The notes below the pieces were generated by a model. That model was not told the origin of the DNA, searched no databases, and worked only from the letters and a program-made list of their open reading frames with translations. Both the position numbers and the translations under genes were made by a program. 64,000 nt of DNA from an uncultured Collinsella sp. (lineage in GTDB: Bacteria > Actinomycetota > Coriobacteriia > Coriobacteriales > Coriobacteriaceae): assembly GCA_900762325.1 (NCBI GenBank), contig CAAFGG010000048.1:34780-98779 (forward strand), written 5' to 3'. Within the stretch, counting starts at the first letter, position 1; each line of letters starts with the position of its first letter. Below, in pieces: positions 34,837-42,679 of this stretch.

Positions 34837-35664
34837 ATGGCCTTTGCAGAAAAGCTCATCGCCATCCGCCGCGACAACAATCTCACCCAAGAGCAACTCG
34901 CCGCCAAGCTCTTCGTCACACGCCAAGCCGTCAGCCGTTGGGAACGCGGCGAAGTCACGCCGGGCATCGACATGATGAAGCTCATTGCCGCCATAACCGG
35001 AGAACCGCTGTCCCACCTGCTCGAAATGCCCGAGCACTATTGCCAGAGCTGCGGCATGATACTCACGCCCGACGACTGCGGTACCGATGCTCACGGCGCA
35101 ACGACCGATCATTACTGCAAGTGGTGCTACGACCACGGCAAGTACACCTACGAGACCACGATGGAGGCCATGATTGAGGATTGCGCCCCGCGCCTGGCAC
35201 AAAACACCGGTATGTCGCTCGACGAAGCCGTCTCGCTCATGGGCGCCGTGCTGCCGCAATTGGAGCGCTGGCGCACCGTGCAGGAAAACGAGGAGCGCTA
35301 CGGTGCCGAGGCGCGGGCGCGCTATGGCGACGAGGCCGTCGATGCAGCAAACGAGGCACTGCTGGACATGGACCCCGAGACATGGAACGACATGAAGGAA
35401 CTTGAACGCGCTATTCTGGGCCAGCTCTCGATCGCCATGGGCGACGGCGAACCGGATGGAAGTGAGGCGCGCAAGCTTGTCGCAATGCACCGTCGATGGA
35501 TTGGCCTTAACTGGGGACACGAACCCCAAGACGAAGCATACCTGGGCCTCGCCCACGGCTATCTTGCCGATCAGCGCTTTATCGACTACTACGACAAGCC
35601 CTGCGGCGCCGGCGCCACGGCGTTTCTGGTTCAGGCGATCGAGTCGTCATCGGCTCACGCATAG
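34837..35664 (+). CDS. XRE HTH, zinc-ribbon and TipAS-like fusion regulator
   Basis: 275 aa in three parts. Residues 1-60 are an XRE/HTH_3 domain (IRRDNNLTQEQLAAKLFVTRQAVSRWERGE). Residues 66-100 are a zinc ribbon (YCQSCGMILTPDDCG, then DHYCKWCYDHGKYTYE). Residues about 125-275 resemble TipAS, the antibiotic-recognition domain of MerR-type TipA: SIAMGDGEPDGSEARKLVAMHRRWI, YLGLAHGYLADQRFIDYYDKPCGAGATAFLVQAI. TipAS normally follows a MerR HTH, so an XRE HTH plus ribbon is a different coupling. It could sense a thiopeptide or multidrug-like ligand (inference). AAAGGAG precedes the start. Confidence 0.85.
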   Translation: MAFAEKLIAIRRDNNLTQEQLAAKLFVTRQAVSRWERGEVTPGIDMMKLIAAITGEPLSHLLEMPEHYCQSCGMILTPDDCGTDAHGATTDHYCKWCYDHGKYTYETTMEAMIEDCAPRLAQNTGMSLDEAVSLMGAVLPQLERWRTVQENEERYGAEARARYGDEAVDAANEALLDMDPETWNDMKELERAILGQLSIAMGDGEPDGSEARKLVAMHRRWIGLNWGHEPQDEAYLGLAHGYLADQRFIDYYDKPCGAGATAFLVQAIESSSAHA

Positions 35665-35715
35665 ACCGCAGCGGCTTTGGGTATTTCAATCGAAACCTCA
35701 ACCGATTGGAGACTT

Positions 35716-35961
35716 ATGGCTACTGATCATGAACTCGCGCTCTACGTTATGACTGGCTGCCCGTATTGCATAAAGGTCAAGCGCTTCCTGGCCGATAACG
35801 GCGTGGCCATCCCCGAGCGCAATATCTCGACCGACCCCGATGCCGAGCAGACGCTCATCGCCGTCGGCGGAAAGCGCCAGGTTCCCTGCCTGTTCATTGA
35901 CGGCGAGCCACTCTACGAATCGAGCGACATCATCACCTGGGTACAGAAGAACCTGCTCTAG
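35716..35961 (+). CDS. Glutaredoxin-like protein
   Basis: 81 aa. The thioredoxin-fold core is complete: LALYVMTGCPYCIKVKRFL with the CPYC active site, the cis-proline motif RQVPCLFIDGEPLYES, and SSDIITWVQKNL. It reduces disulfides or mixed disulfides, probably with a low-molecular-weight thiol. The ATG at 35716 has a TTGGAG site; a TTG at 35677 is a poorer alternative. A tandem repeat element begins immediately after its stop codon. Confidence 0.93.
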   Translation: MATDHELALYVMTGCPYCIKVKRFLADNGVAIPERNISTDPDAEQTLIAVGGKRQVPCLFIDGEPLYESSDIITWVQKNLL

Positions 35962-36050
35962 CACTCATTGGGGACGCACTTAAATGAGTAGTTCCACTCA
36001 TTGGGGACGTACTTAAATGAGTAGTCGTTAAAGAACGTCCCCAATGACTA
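35962..36050. repeat. Tandem and inverted GGGGACGT repeat (family 2), copy 2
   Basis: Two direct units of 33 bases (starting at 35962 and 35995) each carry CACTCATTGGGGACG and TTAAATGAGTAG. They are followed by the inverted arm AGAACGTCCCCAATGACTA. The arms match the palindrome at 29071-29126. It ends at the stop codon of the Dus gene, between convergent genes. Confidence 0.82.
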
Positions 36051-36051
36051 A

Positions 36052-37005
36052 CTAGCCGTGGAAGCGGGCGGTAGGAGCAAGTGGCTGCTCGCGAAAGACG
36101 CGATTGACGGCGGCGCGGTATTCGTCGGCCTTTTTGGTCTTACGTACGAGCTTGTGAACGGTAGTGGGGTCGGCGAAAGCGCACTTGGCGTAGAACCACC
36201 ACTCCTTCATGCGGAAGACCGCGTTGCCGCCAATCTCGTCCGCATAGGCTGCGAACAGCGTGTCGTGGAAGCGCTGCAGCTCAGCTGCCGTAGCAGCAGG
36301 GCCGCCGGCAACCATGCGAGCCAGCGCGGGGTTCGCAAGCAGGCCGCGTCCCAACATTACGTGGCGCGTTCCGGGATAGGCCTCTACCAGCTCATCCATG
36401 TCCTCAAGATCAAAGATGTCACCGTTGTAGGCCACGGGAAACGGCGCCCGCTCCAGTGTCTCGCCGTAAAACTCCTTGCGCGGCGAGCCCGTATAGCGGT
36501 CCTTTTGCACGCGCGGATGCGCGATTAGCTCTGCTAGCGGCATGCGGCAATATAGATCGAGCACACGCTCGTACTCCTCGTCACTCTCCAACCCCAGCCT
36601 GGTTTTTACCGACACCGGCAACGGCGAACGTTCGCACACGTCACCCAAGAACACCTCGAGCTCATCCAGGTTGCGCAGAAAGCCCGAACCCTTCCCCTTG
36701 GCAACAACCGTGCCCGAGGGGCAGCCAAGGTTGAGATTGACCTCGCGGTAACCCATGTCGGCGAGCACCTGCGCCGCCCACACAAACTCGTCCGCGTTCT
36801 TGGACATCAGCTGAGGCACCACGTTGAGCCCCTGGTTATTGGCGGGATCGACCTCTTTAAACGCCTTACCGCCAAAGCGGTTGCCCACGCGCGGCGGCGG
36901 CAAAAACGGCGTGTAATAACAATCGAGTGCGCCGAAGCACTCCGCGTGCACGCGACGGAACACATGCCCGGTAATCCCCTCCATAGGGGCAAGCGATAGA
37001 ATCAT
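36052..37005 (-). CDS. tRNA-dihydrouridine synthase
   Basis: 317 aa. The FMN-binding TIM barrel of Dus is recognised by SLAPMEGITGHVFRR, PQLMSKNADEFVWAA, YREVNLNLGCPSGTVVAKGKGSGFLRN (active Cys), PVSVKTRLG, IAHPRVQKDRYTG, AYNGDIF and HVMLGRGLLANPALAR. It reduces uridines of tRNA to dihydrouridine with NADPH. The second ATG (37005) has better spacing to GAGAG than the first (37011). Which Dus subtype it is cannot be told. Confidence 0.94.
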   Translation of the reverse strand: MILSLAPMEGITGHVFRRVHAECFGALDCYYTPFLPPPRVGNRFGGKAFKEVDPANNQGLNVVPQLMSKNADEFVWAAQVLADMGYREVNLNLGCPSGTVVAKGKGSGFLRNLDELEVFLGDVCERSPLPVSVKTRLGLESDEEYERVLDLYCRMPLAELIAHPRVQKDRYTGSPRKEFYGETLERAPFPVAYNGDIFDLEDMDELVEAYPGTRHVMLGRGLLANPALARMVAGGPAATAAELQRFHDTLFAAYADEIGGNAVFRMKEWWFYAKCAFADPTTVHKLVRKTKKADEYRAAVNRVFREQPLAPTARFHG

Positions 37006-37025
37006 CAACATCTACTCTCAAATCA

Positions 37026-37056
37026 ATGTGGCAAAGGGACTGCCCCTTTGTCACAT
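37026..37056. repeat. 31-bp interspersed palindrome, copy 3
   Basis: Same family as copies 1 and 2, with one arm changed (ATGTGGCAAAGGGAC). It lies just upstream of the Dus start, in a 253-base gap that has no other recognisable feature. Confidence 0.85.
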
Positions 37057-37258
37057 GCATTATGCCTTGTCCTCGAGGCGGCCCACAAGGCGGAGGCGGT
37101 TACTTGACGCCAACCAGCCCTCCAACCATCCCTGTGCAACGAAGGTGAACGGTGTCCACGAACAGCAAGTAGGGCCGCCCCGCAGCAGCTCCCCCACTCA
37201 TCTATACTCAAGAGCGTGTGCGCATCGCCCCCGAAAAACGATGAGAGTCGAGGCCCCC

Positions 37259-38392
37259 ATGCATCAGCTCACCGAACGTGAAAAGAAACGCATTCAGCGG
37301 TACTGTGCGTACCCCAAGATCGCAGCGACCGCACTCGTCATGTCGTTCGTAGCATGTCTGCTCATGCTGCCGCTCCAAATGATCAACGATATCGCGTTCC
37401 ACCAAAAGGAATTCCAACCCGCGGGCATATATACCGCCATCGCACTCACCGTAATCGAACTCGTCGTCTTTTGCTATTGCGCTCTTGCGCCGCGCTTTGG
37501 AATGCAGGGCAAACAGTGGAAGGAGCTGCAGAGCAGGCTTGCGGTAGCCCAAACCAACAAAGACCGCTCCGCGGAGGTCGCCGGCGTGCTCGCCACGCAA
37601 GCTGCCGGCCGCCTGCTCAAGAACAGTGATAACGATCTCGCGCGCAACCTGGGCGGCGCCGCGGAGGTCGCCGGCGCCGTAGGGGCAGTTGCCACCGCGG
37701 CAGACGTGCTAGCCGAGACCTCGAGCAATGCCGAGGCCATGGCAAACGCATACGGCGTGACGATTCCAAGCGTCAAGAAGCAGGCCATAGCTCTCGCAGT
37801 GGTGCCCGCCATTGTGCTGCTTGGCGTCTACATCCCGCAGTTTGTCCAGGGAAATAACGAGCTTCAGGCGAGAAAGGCTGCAGTTGCCGAGCAGCTCGCC
37901 ATCGCGCAAGATGCCCTGGAGCCCGTGTGTGAACGCGTCGCGGCAGACGACCCATACGAGTCGTATCACGACTACGGCTACCGCATTATCGGCTATCTGC
38001 GCGACAATGACCTTGGCGCTCAAGCAGCCTATGTCTACCTTTCTTTTGATGCAGACGGCATGCTCACGGACGTCGATTACACCAGTCAGGTCAACCCCGA
38101 GGAAAGCCTTGCAGACAACCTCGCTCGCGCCGAGCAGGACATCGCGACGCTCTGCGCCCCGCTCAACGGGTTGGACATTTCCGTTGCCACACCGGGCCTC
38201 CTCACGCCATGCAGCCTGTCGGATGATTTTAAACAGACATTTTTAGCCGGATCCCTATATAAAGAAATCAGCATCAAGACGGAGGACGAATCTATCAAGT
38301 CGTACTACACCTTTGACACCGAAGCCGCAGAAGATTTCGACGAATACACCCATCCGGAAATTAGGCTCATGCTCTCTGCAAAAAAGAACTAA
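37259..38392 (+). CDS. Membrane protein of unknown function
   Basis: 377 aa. Three hydrophobic spans are visible (about residues 24-46, 62-82 and 183-203). Between the second and third span lies a cytoplasmic-type segment with AEVAGVLATQAAGRLLKN and its near repeat LGGAAEVAGAVGAVATAADVLAETSSN. After the third span comes an extracellular C-terminal domain of about 170 residues, starting with the coiled stretch NELQARKAAVAEQLAIAQDALEP. I do not recognise a family. The start at 37259 has a GAGG site; an in-frame ATG lies at 37241. It is followed by the 185-bp inverted-repeat element. Confidence 0.72.
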   Translation: MHQLTEREKKRIQRYCAYPKIAATALVMSFVACLLMLPLQMINDIAFHQKEFQPAGIYTAIALTVIELVVFCYCALAPRFGMQGKQWKELQSRLAVAQTNKDRSAEVAGVLATQAAGRLLKNSDNDLARNLGGAAEVAGAVGAVATAADVLAETSSNAEAMANAYGVTIPSVKKQAIALAVVPAIVLLGVYIPQFVQGNNELQARKAAVAEQLAIAQDALEPVCERVAADDPYESYHDYGYRIIGYLRDNDLGAQAAYVYLSFDADGMLTDVDYTSQVNPEESLADNLARAEQDIATLCAPLNGLDISVATPGLLTPCSLSDDFKQTFLAGSLYKEISIKTEDESIKSYYTFDTEAAEDFDEYTHPEIRLMLSAKKN

Positions 38393-38434
38393 AGGCTTAC
38401 GCTCTAATTGCCGCTCGCGAACATCGTCTATATC

Positions 38435-38619
38435 TCGAGGTCTAATACTTTTCCCGAGAAGTGAACGACTGTTTTTGGACCCCCGAAGCATTGGCATTTT
38501 TAGGCATCAAAACCGCAGGATTCGACTGCAAAACCGCAGGAAATTGCTCGCTAAAAGTGTCGATGCTTCGGGGGTCCATTTTGACTCGTTCACTTCTCGG
38601 GAAAAGCATTAGACCTCGA
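38435..38619. repeat. 185-bp MITE-like inverted-repeat element
   Basis: About 65-base arms, roughly 85% matched by eye, start TCGAGGTCTAAT and include TTTTCCCGAGAAGTGAACGA and GGACCCCCGAAGCAT. The centre has two exact 13-base direct repeats (CAAAACCGCAGGA at 38508 and 38529). Short open frames cross it on both strands but none has a ribosome site. It fills most of the 358-base gap between 38393 and 38750 and could form one very long hairpin. Confidence 0.8.
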
Positions 38620-38634
38620 TTTACAAGCCACTCA

Positions 38635-38665
38635 ATGTGACAAAGGGGCTGTCCCTTTGTCACAT
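38635..38665. repeat. 31-bp interspersed palindrome, copy 4
   Basis: Perfect family member (GGGGCTGTCCC centre), placed 15 bases after the 185-bp element. Confidence 0.88.
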
Positions 38666-38671
38666 TCGATG

Positions 38672-38700
38672 AAAAAGGGCACCGACGTTTGTCGATGCCC
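38672..38700 (-). terminator. Terminator of the deiminase operon
   Basis: On the minus strand GGGCATCGAC pairs with GTCGGTGCCC around AAAC and is followed by TTTTT. It lies 51 bases after the MFS stop codon. Confidence 0.88.
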
Positions 38701-38750
38701 CAAAGCGGCTGCAGGTTAAGCCCTACAGCGTATGTCTAAGACGAATCGGA

Positions 38751-40016
38751 CTATTCGTCCCAGGAGAGGTTCTTACCAGTCTTTTTTGCCAGCAGCAAGA
38801 ACAGGCCGATAATAACGTTGCATGCGATGCAGAAGATGAAGACGCCCTGGAAGGAGCCGACAAGCTCATAGACCTTCATCATAACGGGCATGCCAAAGGC
38901 GCCGACGATATAGCCCACGGAGCAGATCAGCGCGAAGATGCGACCGAAATCGCGGGAGCCAAAGACATCCATAACCAAAACGGTCAGGGCAGTGCCAGCG
39001 ATGACGTACATTACGTCGTTCACGCCTGCTGCGAAGATGCTGAGCGTCGAGTTGCCGCTGCTCATCATGAGCATGACAAAGGAGAGGATGGAGACAGCGA
39101 GCCAGCCCAGAATGGCCTTCGTGCTGCCGAACTTATCGCAAGTGGTGCCGACGATCGGATTGAGGAACAGATCGAAGAGCGATGCAGCGGATACCATGAA
39201 GCCGCCCACCATGGGGCTAAAACCAACCTCGGAAGCATACGTCGGGAAGAGCTGGTTCATGCAGCAAGTGAGCTGAACGAGGCAGAGGAAGCCGATGCAG
39301 AAGAAGAAGGCAGGCGACTTAATGGCGCGCGCATAGCTAACGCCACGCGTGCTATCCTCGGTCGTCTCCTCGGTCTCGGCGACCGTCTCGCCCTCGACGT
39401 AGCCATAGGGCAGCATGCCCTTGTCCTGAGGCTTATAGCGGATAATCAGGACGGAAGCGGGGAGAATGAGCACGGCGGAGACGCCAGCGAGCACCAGATA
39501 ACCAGTCCTCCAGCCAGCGGCCTCGATGACAGAGGTGATGACGGGGCTCATGATGAGCATGTAAATCGAGTTCACTGCCCAAGCAAGACCAATTGCCAGG
39601 CCACCAGATTTTTTGAACCACTGGTCAATAACGTCGGACATGGCGACGCCGGTGGTGAAGGCGAAGCAAATGCCAATCAGGGCGCCAGCGGCGATGAACA
39701 TCCAAACTTCGGTGTAGAAAGCCATGCCTGCGCCGGCGGCGAGCAGAATAAGCTCGACGACGGGGAGCCAAACCTTGCCAACAACCTTGGGGATGAGTTT
39801 TCCGACAAACGGAAGCGCCGCCGCAAGACCGATGAGCGTCGCGGTGAAGTAATACGAGAAGATTGAATAGTCAAACCCGAACTCCTCGCACACGGGCGCG
39901 ACGAAGGAGCCGGCGATTACGCTATAGGATCCGGTCGTACCAGCAGACATGAGGCCAAGCGCGATTACGAGAACCCATGCGTAGACCTTGCTGCTCTTTA
40001 ACTTTGCATTTTCCAT
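38751..40016 (-). CDS. MFS transporter of the deiminase operon (copy 1)
   Basis: 421 aa with twelve predicted spans. VIALGLMSAGTTGSYSVIAGSFVAPVCEEFGF opens the first half, and the long loop around LPYGYVEGETVAETEETTEDS separates the halves. The sequence recalls the oxalate/formate-antiporter-like (OFA) branch of the MFS, but that is tentative. It is the last gene of the deiminase and carbamoyltransferase operon, starting 11 bases after the latter. AGGAG precedes the ATG at 40016. A second, roughly two-thirds identical copy lies at 43395-44675. The likely job is import of the deiminase substrate or exchange with its product (inference). Confidence 0.88.
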   Translation of the reverse strand: MENAKLKSSKVYAWVLVIALGLMSAGTTGSYSVIAGSFVAPVCEEFGFDYSIFSYYFTATLIGLAAALPFVGKLIPKVVGKVWLPVVELILLAAGAGMAFYTEVWMFIAAGALIGICFAFTTGVAMSDVIDQWFKKSGGLAIGLAWAVNSIYMLIMSPVITSVIEAAGWRTGYLVLAGVSAVLILPASVLIIRYKPQDKGMLPYGYVEGETVAETEETTEDSTRGVSYARAIKSPAFFFCIGFLCLVQLTCCMNQLFPTYASEVGFSPMVGGFMVSAASLFDLFLNPIVGTTCDKFGSTKAILGWLAVSILSFVMLMMSSGNSTLSIFAAGVNDVMYVIAGTALTVLVMDVFGSRDFGRIFALICSVGYIVGAFGMPVMMKVYELVGSFQGVFIFCIACNVIIGLFLLLAKKTGKNLSWDE

Positions 40017-40027
40017 TGATACAACTC

Positions 40028-41092
40028 CTAGAGACCTAGAAGGGCACACATAACGGCCTTGATGGTGTGCTGACGGTTCTCTGCCTCACGGAAGATGACC
40101 GAAGCGTTGGCCTCAAAGCACTCGTCGGCAATCTCGAAACCCTCGGTGATGATCTCGCGATGGAGGTCGTTCTTGCACTGGTCGAGGAGCATCTTGCCAA
40201 CACGGTGATCTGCGTTGTGGACAGAAGGAAGCTCATGCATGCAGAAGATGTCGGGATTGTTGGTGCGCTTGCACAGCTCGCTGGTGACGCGATAGGGGTA
40301 CAGAGACTCGGCATCGCCCAGCCAGGAGTTGTAGTCGTCGGGATCCAGAACCTCTTCGCCGCACTCGGGGTTGATGTAGCGCCACTCCTCGGTAACGATA
40401 ACGTCAACGCCATCCAAGGCATCGAGGTCAGAGGTGATGGTAAAGGTCCTATTGGGAGCGTACTTGGCGTAGCAGGCCTCCACCTCTTCGACCATTTCCT
40501 TGCACATCTGATGACGGAGGTCGTCGGGACCGATGGCGAGGAAGTCCATGTCGAGCATCGCGCACAGACGGCCATACCACACCGGGGCGCCGGCGCAGTT
40601 GCCAACGAAAGCCATCTTCTTGCCGCGGCTCGTACGCAGACCGCCCCATTGCTCTTCCATCGTAAGAGCGTCAGCGAGCATCTGAGTCGGGTGATCGCCG
40701 AGAGTAAGGGCATTGATGACCGGGATGTCAACCAGGTCGGCGACGTCATAGAGGAACTGCTCGTCCTTCTGTGCGCGGTAGACGATGAGATCATACATGC
40801 CGTTGAAGACGCGCATGGCATCCTTGACGGTCTCGCAGTCACCCATGTGGGAGTTGGTCAGATAAGTGAAGCCCATGCCCAAATCGTTGCAGGAGGTCTC
40901 GAATGCGCAACGAGTACGGGTCGAGCCCCACTCAAAGTTGGCGAGGACGTTTTTGCCGGGGAAGTAGCGCTGGTCGACACCAGACTTCTTCTGAGCCTTA
41001 AGGTTCCAGGCAAGATCGATGAGATAGCGGAAATCCTCGGAGGAGAGATCATGGATGTTGATGTAGTCGCGACCGCGGAGGCTGTTGTTCAT
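40028..41092 (-). CDS. Atypical aspartate/ornithine carbamoyltransferase-family enzyme
   Basis: 354 aa. The carbamoyl-phosphate site is intact: STRTR (57-61) and HPTQ (134-137). The C-terminal substrate motif, HCLP in ornithine and putrescine carbamoyltransferases, reads HELP (286-289), so the usual cysteine is a glutamate. The ornithine SMG loop is not recognisable. An insert, roughly NPECGEEVLDPDDY to LGDAESLYPY, precedes it. The enzyme should carry out phosphorolysis of a carbamoylated amine to carbamoyl phosphate, or the reverse, but on a substrate other than ornithine (inference). It lies between the deiminase and MFS genes. GAAAGGA precedes the start. Confidence 0.87.
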   Translation of the reverse strand: MNNSLRGRDYINIHDLSSEDFRYLIDLAWNLKAQKKSGVDQRYFPGKNVLANFEWGSTRTRCAFETSCNDLGMGFTYLTNSHMGDCETVKDAMRVFNGMYDLIVYRAQKDEQFLYDVADLVDIPVINALTLGDHPTQMLADALTMEEQWGGLRTSRGKKMAFVGNCAGAPVWYGRLCAMLDMDFLAIGPDDLRHQMCKEMVEEVEACYAKYAPNRTFTITSDLDALDGVDVIVTEEWRYINPECGEEVLDPDDYNSWLGDAESLYPYRVTSELCKRTNNPDIFCMHELPSVHNADHRVGKMLLDQCKNDLHREIITEGFEIADECFEANASVIFREAENRQHTIKAVMCALLGL

Positions 41093-41137
41093 GTCTATTT
41101 TCCTTTCGAATTATTATCAAAATTATTGCTAAATGTG

Positions 41138-41169
41138 TCCCCGAAGGAAACACGGATATCCCTCGGGGA
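41138..41169 (-). terminator. Hairpin between the deiminase and carbamoyltransferase genes
   Basis: TCCCCGA and TCGGGGA, with extra AGG/CCC pairing, form a stem in the 124-base intergenic gap. There is no good T-run; it may attenuate or stabilise the operon message. Confidence 0.45.
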
Positions 41170-41216
41170 GCGGTACATGTGGCGCCTAAGCCAAAGAGCG
41201 CAGGCTCTAAGGCTCA

Positions 41217-42455
41217 CTAACGACTGGCCGCCACGTCCTTAGTCCAGCAGTGCACGCCGCCGCCGGACAGGTTAAGCGCGAGGGAATCAATCATGATGAC
41301 CTTGCGATCGGGGAAGCAGCTCTCAAGAACCGCCTTGGCCTGCTCGTCCTTCTCTTTCACGACCTCGCTCATGCCCTCGTGGTAATAACGCTGGCCAAGA
41401 ACGACGCCGTTGCAGATCAGGAAGTTGCAGTAGCTCGCTGCAGCGTAGAAGTGGACGGGGCCCTCGGGCCAGGGGGTGCCATCCATAAACTTGCCGCCCA
41501 TTTCGTCGATGAAGCCTTTATAGAGCTCGTAATCCTCATCGCCAGGGGCGATAACGACTTCAATCGGCTCGGCGGTGGGCATACGAACGATCTCGAAGGG
41601 CTTGCCCTCCCAGTCCGTTTCGTTGCTCAGGATCTCGTAGGCCGCCTCAATGCGGCGACGAGACTCTGCGCCAGCCTTGCTCGAGGCTGCCTCTTCATCG
41701 GACACCTCGGCAAGAAGAATCTTGTTCGGAGTGATAAAGCGACACATCTCATCGATGTGAGCGGCAAAGCTCATGCCAAAGACGGGGGTTCCGTCTTCCT
41801 TCTCGTCGAGGATGCCCAGTCGATAATCGTCGTCCTCAAGCATGGGCTGAGGAAGCCAGATAACCTTGTTGAGGTTGTAGATGCGCTTATACTCGGCCTC
41901 TACCTCATCTTTCGTGAACTCGGGATTGCGCTTACGGCATTCCGTGTCCTCGATGGCGATCAGGGTGCCGTGACCGTCAAACTCACGATCGCCGCCCTCC
42001 GAAACCATTTCGGAATTGACGATATCGAAGCAACCGAGCGCAACCGCCATGTGAACGGCTGCCTTACGTGCGGACTGGCACTCCGGGGAGTTCTTGTCCC
42101 ACACGCCGTAATAGGTCCAAGCAGGGTTGACCATATAAGAATGGCCTTTGTCGTCGACCATGATGCTGGGGCCGTTGTCGCGGACATAGAAGTTGGAGTC
42201 TTCGAACTGCGTGATCTCGATACGATCGAGATCAACCCCCTCCTCCTTCAGGCGTGAGCAAGCCTCCTCATAGGAGCCGGGGGTGCCGCAATTGAGGTTG
42301 ACCGTAACGTCGCCATACTCGAGCAGAGCCTTGATCACGTCAACGCAGGGCTGGCGGTTATCGTAGCCCTCTGCACGGATGTAATCGGGAAGCCATGTCA
42401 CATAGACGTTGGAGCGCTTCTCGAACTCGCCCGGCATACGATAGTTCTCGTACAT
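41217..42455 (-). CDS. Agmatine deiminase-like guanidine deiminase (PAD_porph family)
   Basis: 412 aa, somewhat longer than typical agmatine deiminases (about 365). The family blocks occur in order: YRMPGEFEKRSNVYVTW, VRDNGPS (91-97), SEGGDREFDGHGTLIA (152-167), HIDE (233-236; HVDD in E. faecalis AguA) and GGGVHCWTK with the catalytic Cys near 403. The guanidinium chemistry is therefore expected: hydrolysis to a ureido (carbamoyl) compound plus ammonia. The VVLGQRYYHEGMSE stretch differs from AguA near the active site, so the substrate may not be agmatine. It is the first gene of the operon; GGAAGGA precedes the ATG. Confidence 0.88.
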   Translation of the reverse strand: MYENYRMPGEFEKRSNVYVTWLPDYIRAEGYDNRQPCVDVIKALLEYGDVTVNLNCGTPGSYEEACSRLKEEGVDLDRIEITQFEDSNFYVRDNGPSIMVDDKGHSYMVNPAWTYYGVWDKNSPECQSARKAAVHMAVALGCFDIVNSEMVSEGGDREFDGHGTLIAIEDTECRKRNPEFTKDEVEAEYKRIYNLNKVIWLPQPMLEDDDYRLGILDEKEDGTPVFGMSFAAHIDEMCRFITPNKILLAEVSDEEAASSKAGAESRRRIEAAYEILSNETDWEGKPFEIVRMPTAEPIEVVIAPGDEDYELYKGFIDEMGGKFMDGTPWPEGPVHFYAAASYCNFLICNGVVLGQRYYHEGMSEVVKEKDEQAKAVLESCFPDRKVIMIDSLALNLSGGGVHCWTKDVAASR

Positions 42456-42537
42456 GGTTGGTCCTTCCGTCGGGTTTCCCGCGATGCTGTCCGGCCGCGA
42501 CAATAGCGGGGTTTCACCTGCTATAGTACTACTATAC

Positions 42538-42551
42538 CTACCGTTCGGTAG
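42538..42551. promoter_or_regulatory. Perfect 14-bp dyad between the deiminase and TetR genes
   Basis: CTACCGTTCGGTAG lies in the 224-base divergent gap, 83 bases before the deiminase start. A related half-site, GTACCGTTC, lies near 42588. Similar sites occur upstream of the second MFS gene. It is probably the operator of the adjacent TetR-type repressor (inference). Confidence 0.7.
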
Positions 42552-42679
42552 ATAGTTTTGAATAATTGCCACTCGCCTACTGATACGTACCGTTCACCGT
42601 ATATAGTGGTCATGTTTGGACACGAATTGATGTTCCGTTGCCATCCTTAATAATGTTGGTAGTGCGGAAGTGATTTGCA

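Noticed and set aside
35962..36027. Tandem 33-base direct repeats considered as a CRISPR array
   Set aside because: Only two units directly abutting with no spacer variation and an inverted arm follow; no cas genes are present.
38313..38612. Small open frames crossing the 185-bp inverted-repeat element on both strands
   Set aside because: No ribosome site; the plus-strand frame starts inside the unknown membrane protein gene, and the reading is explained by the repeat structure.
38751..42455. Calling the locus a standard arginine or agmatine deiminase pathway
   Set aside because: No carbamate kinase, no APC antiporter, and both enzymes differ at substrate-side motifs.
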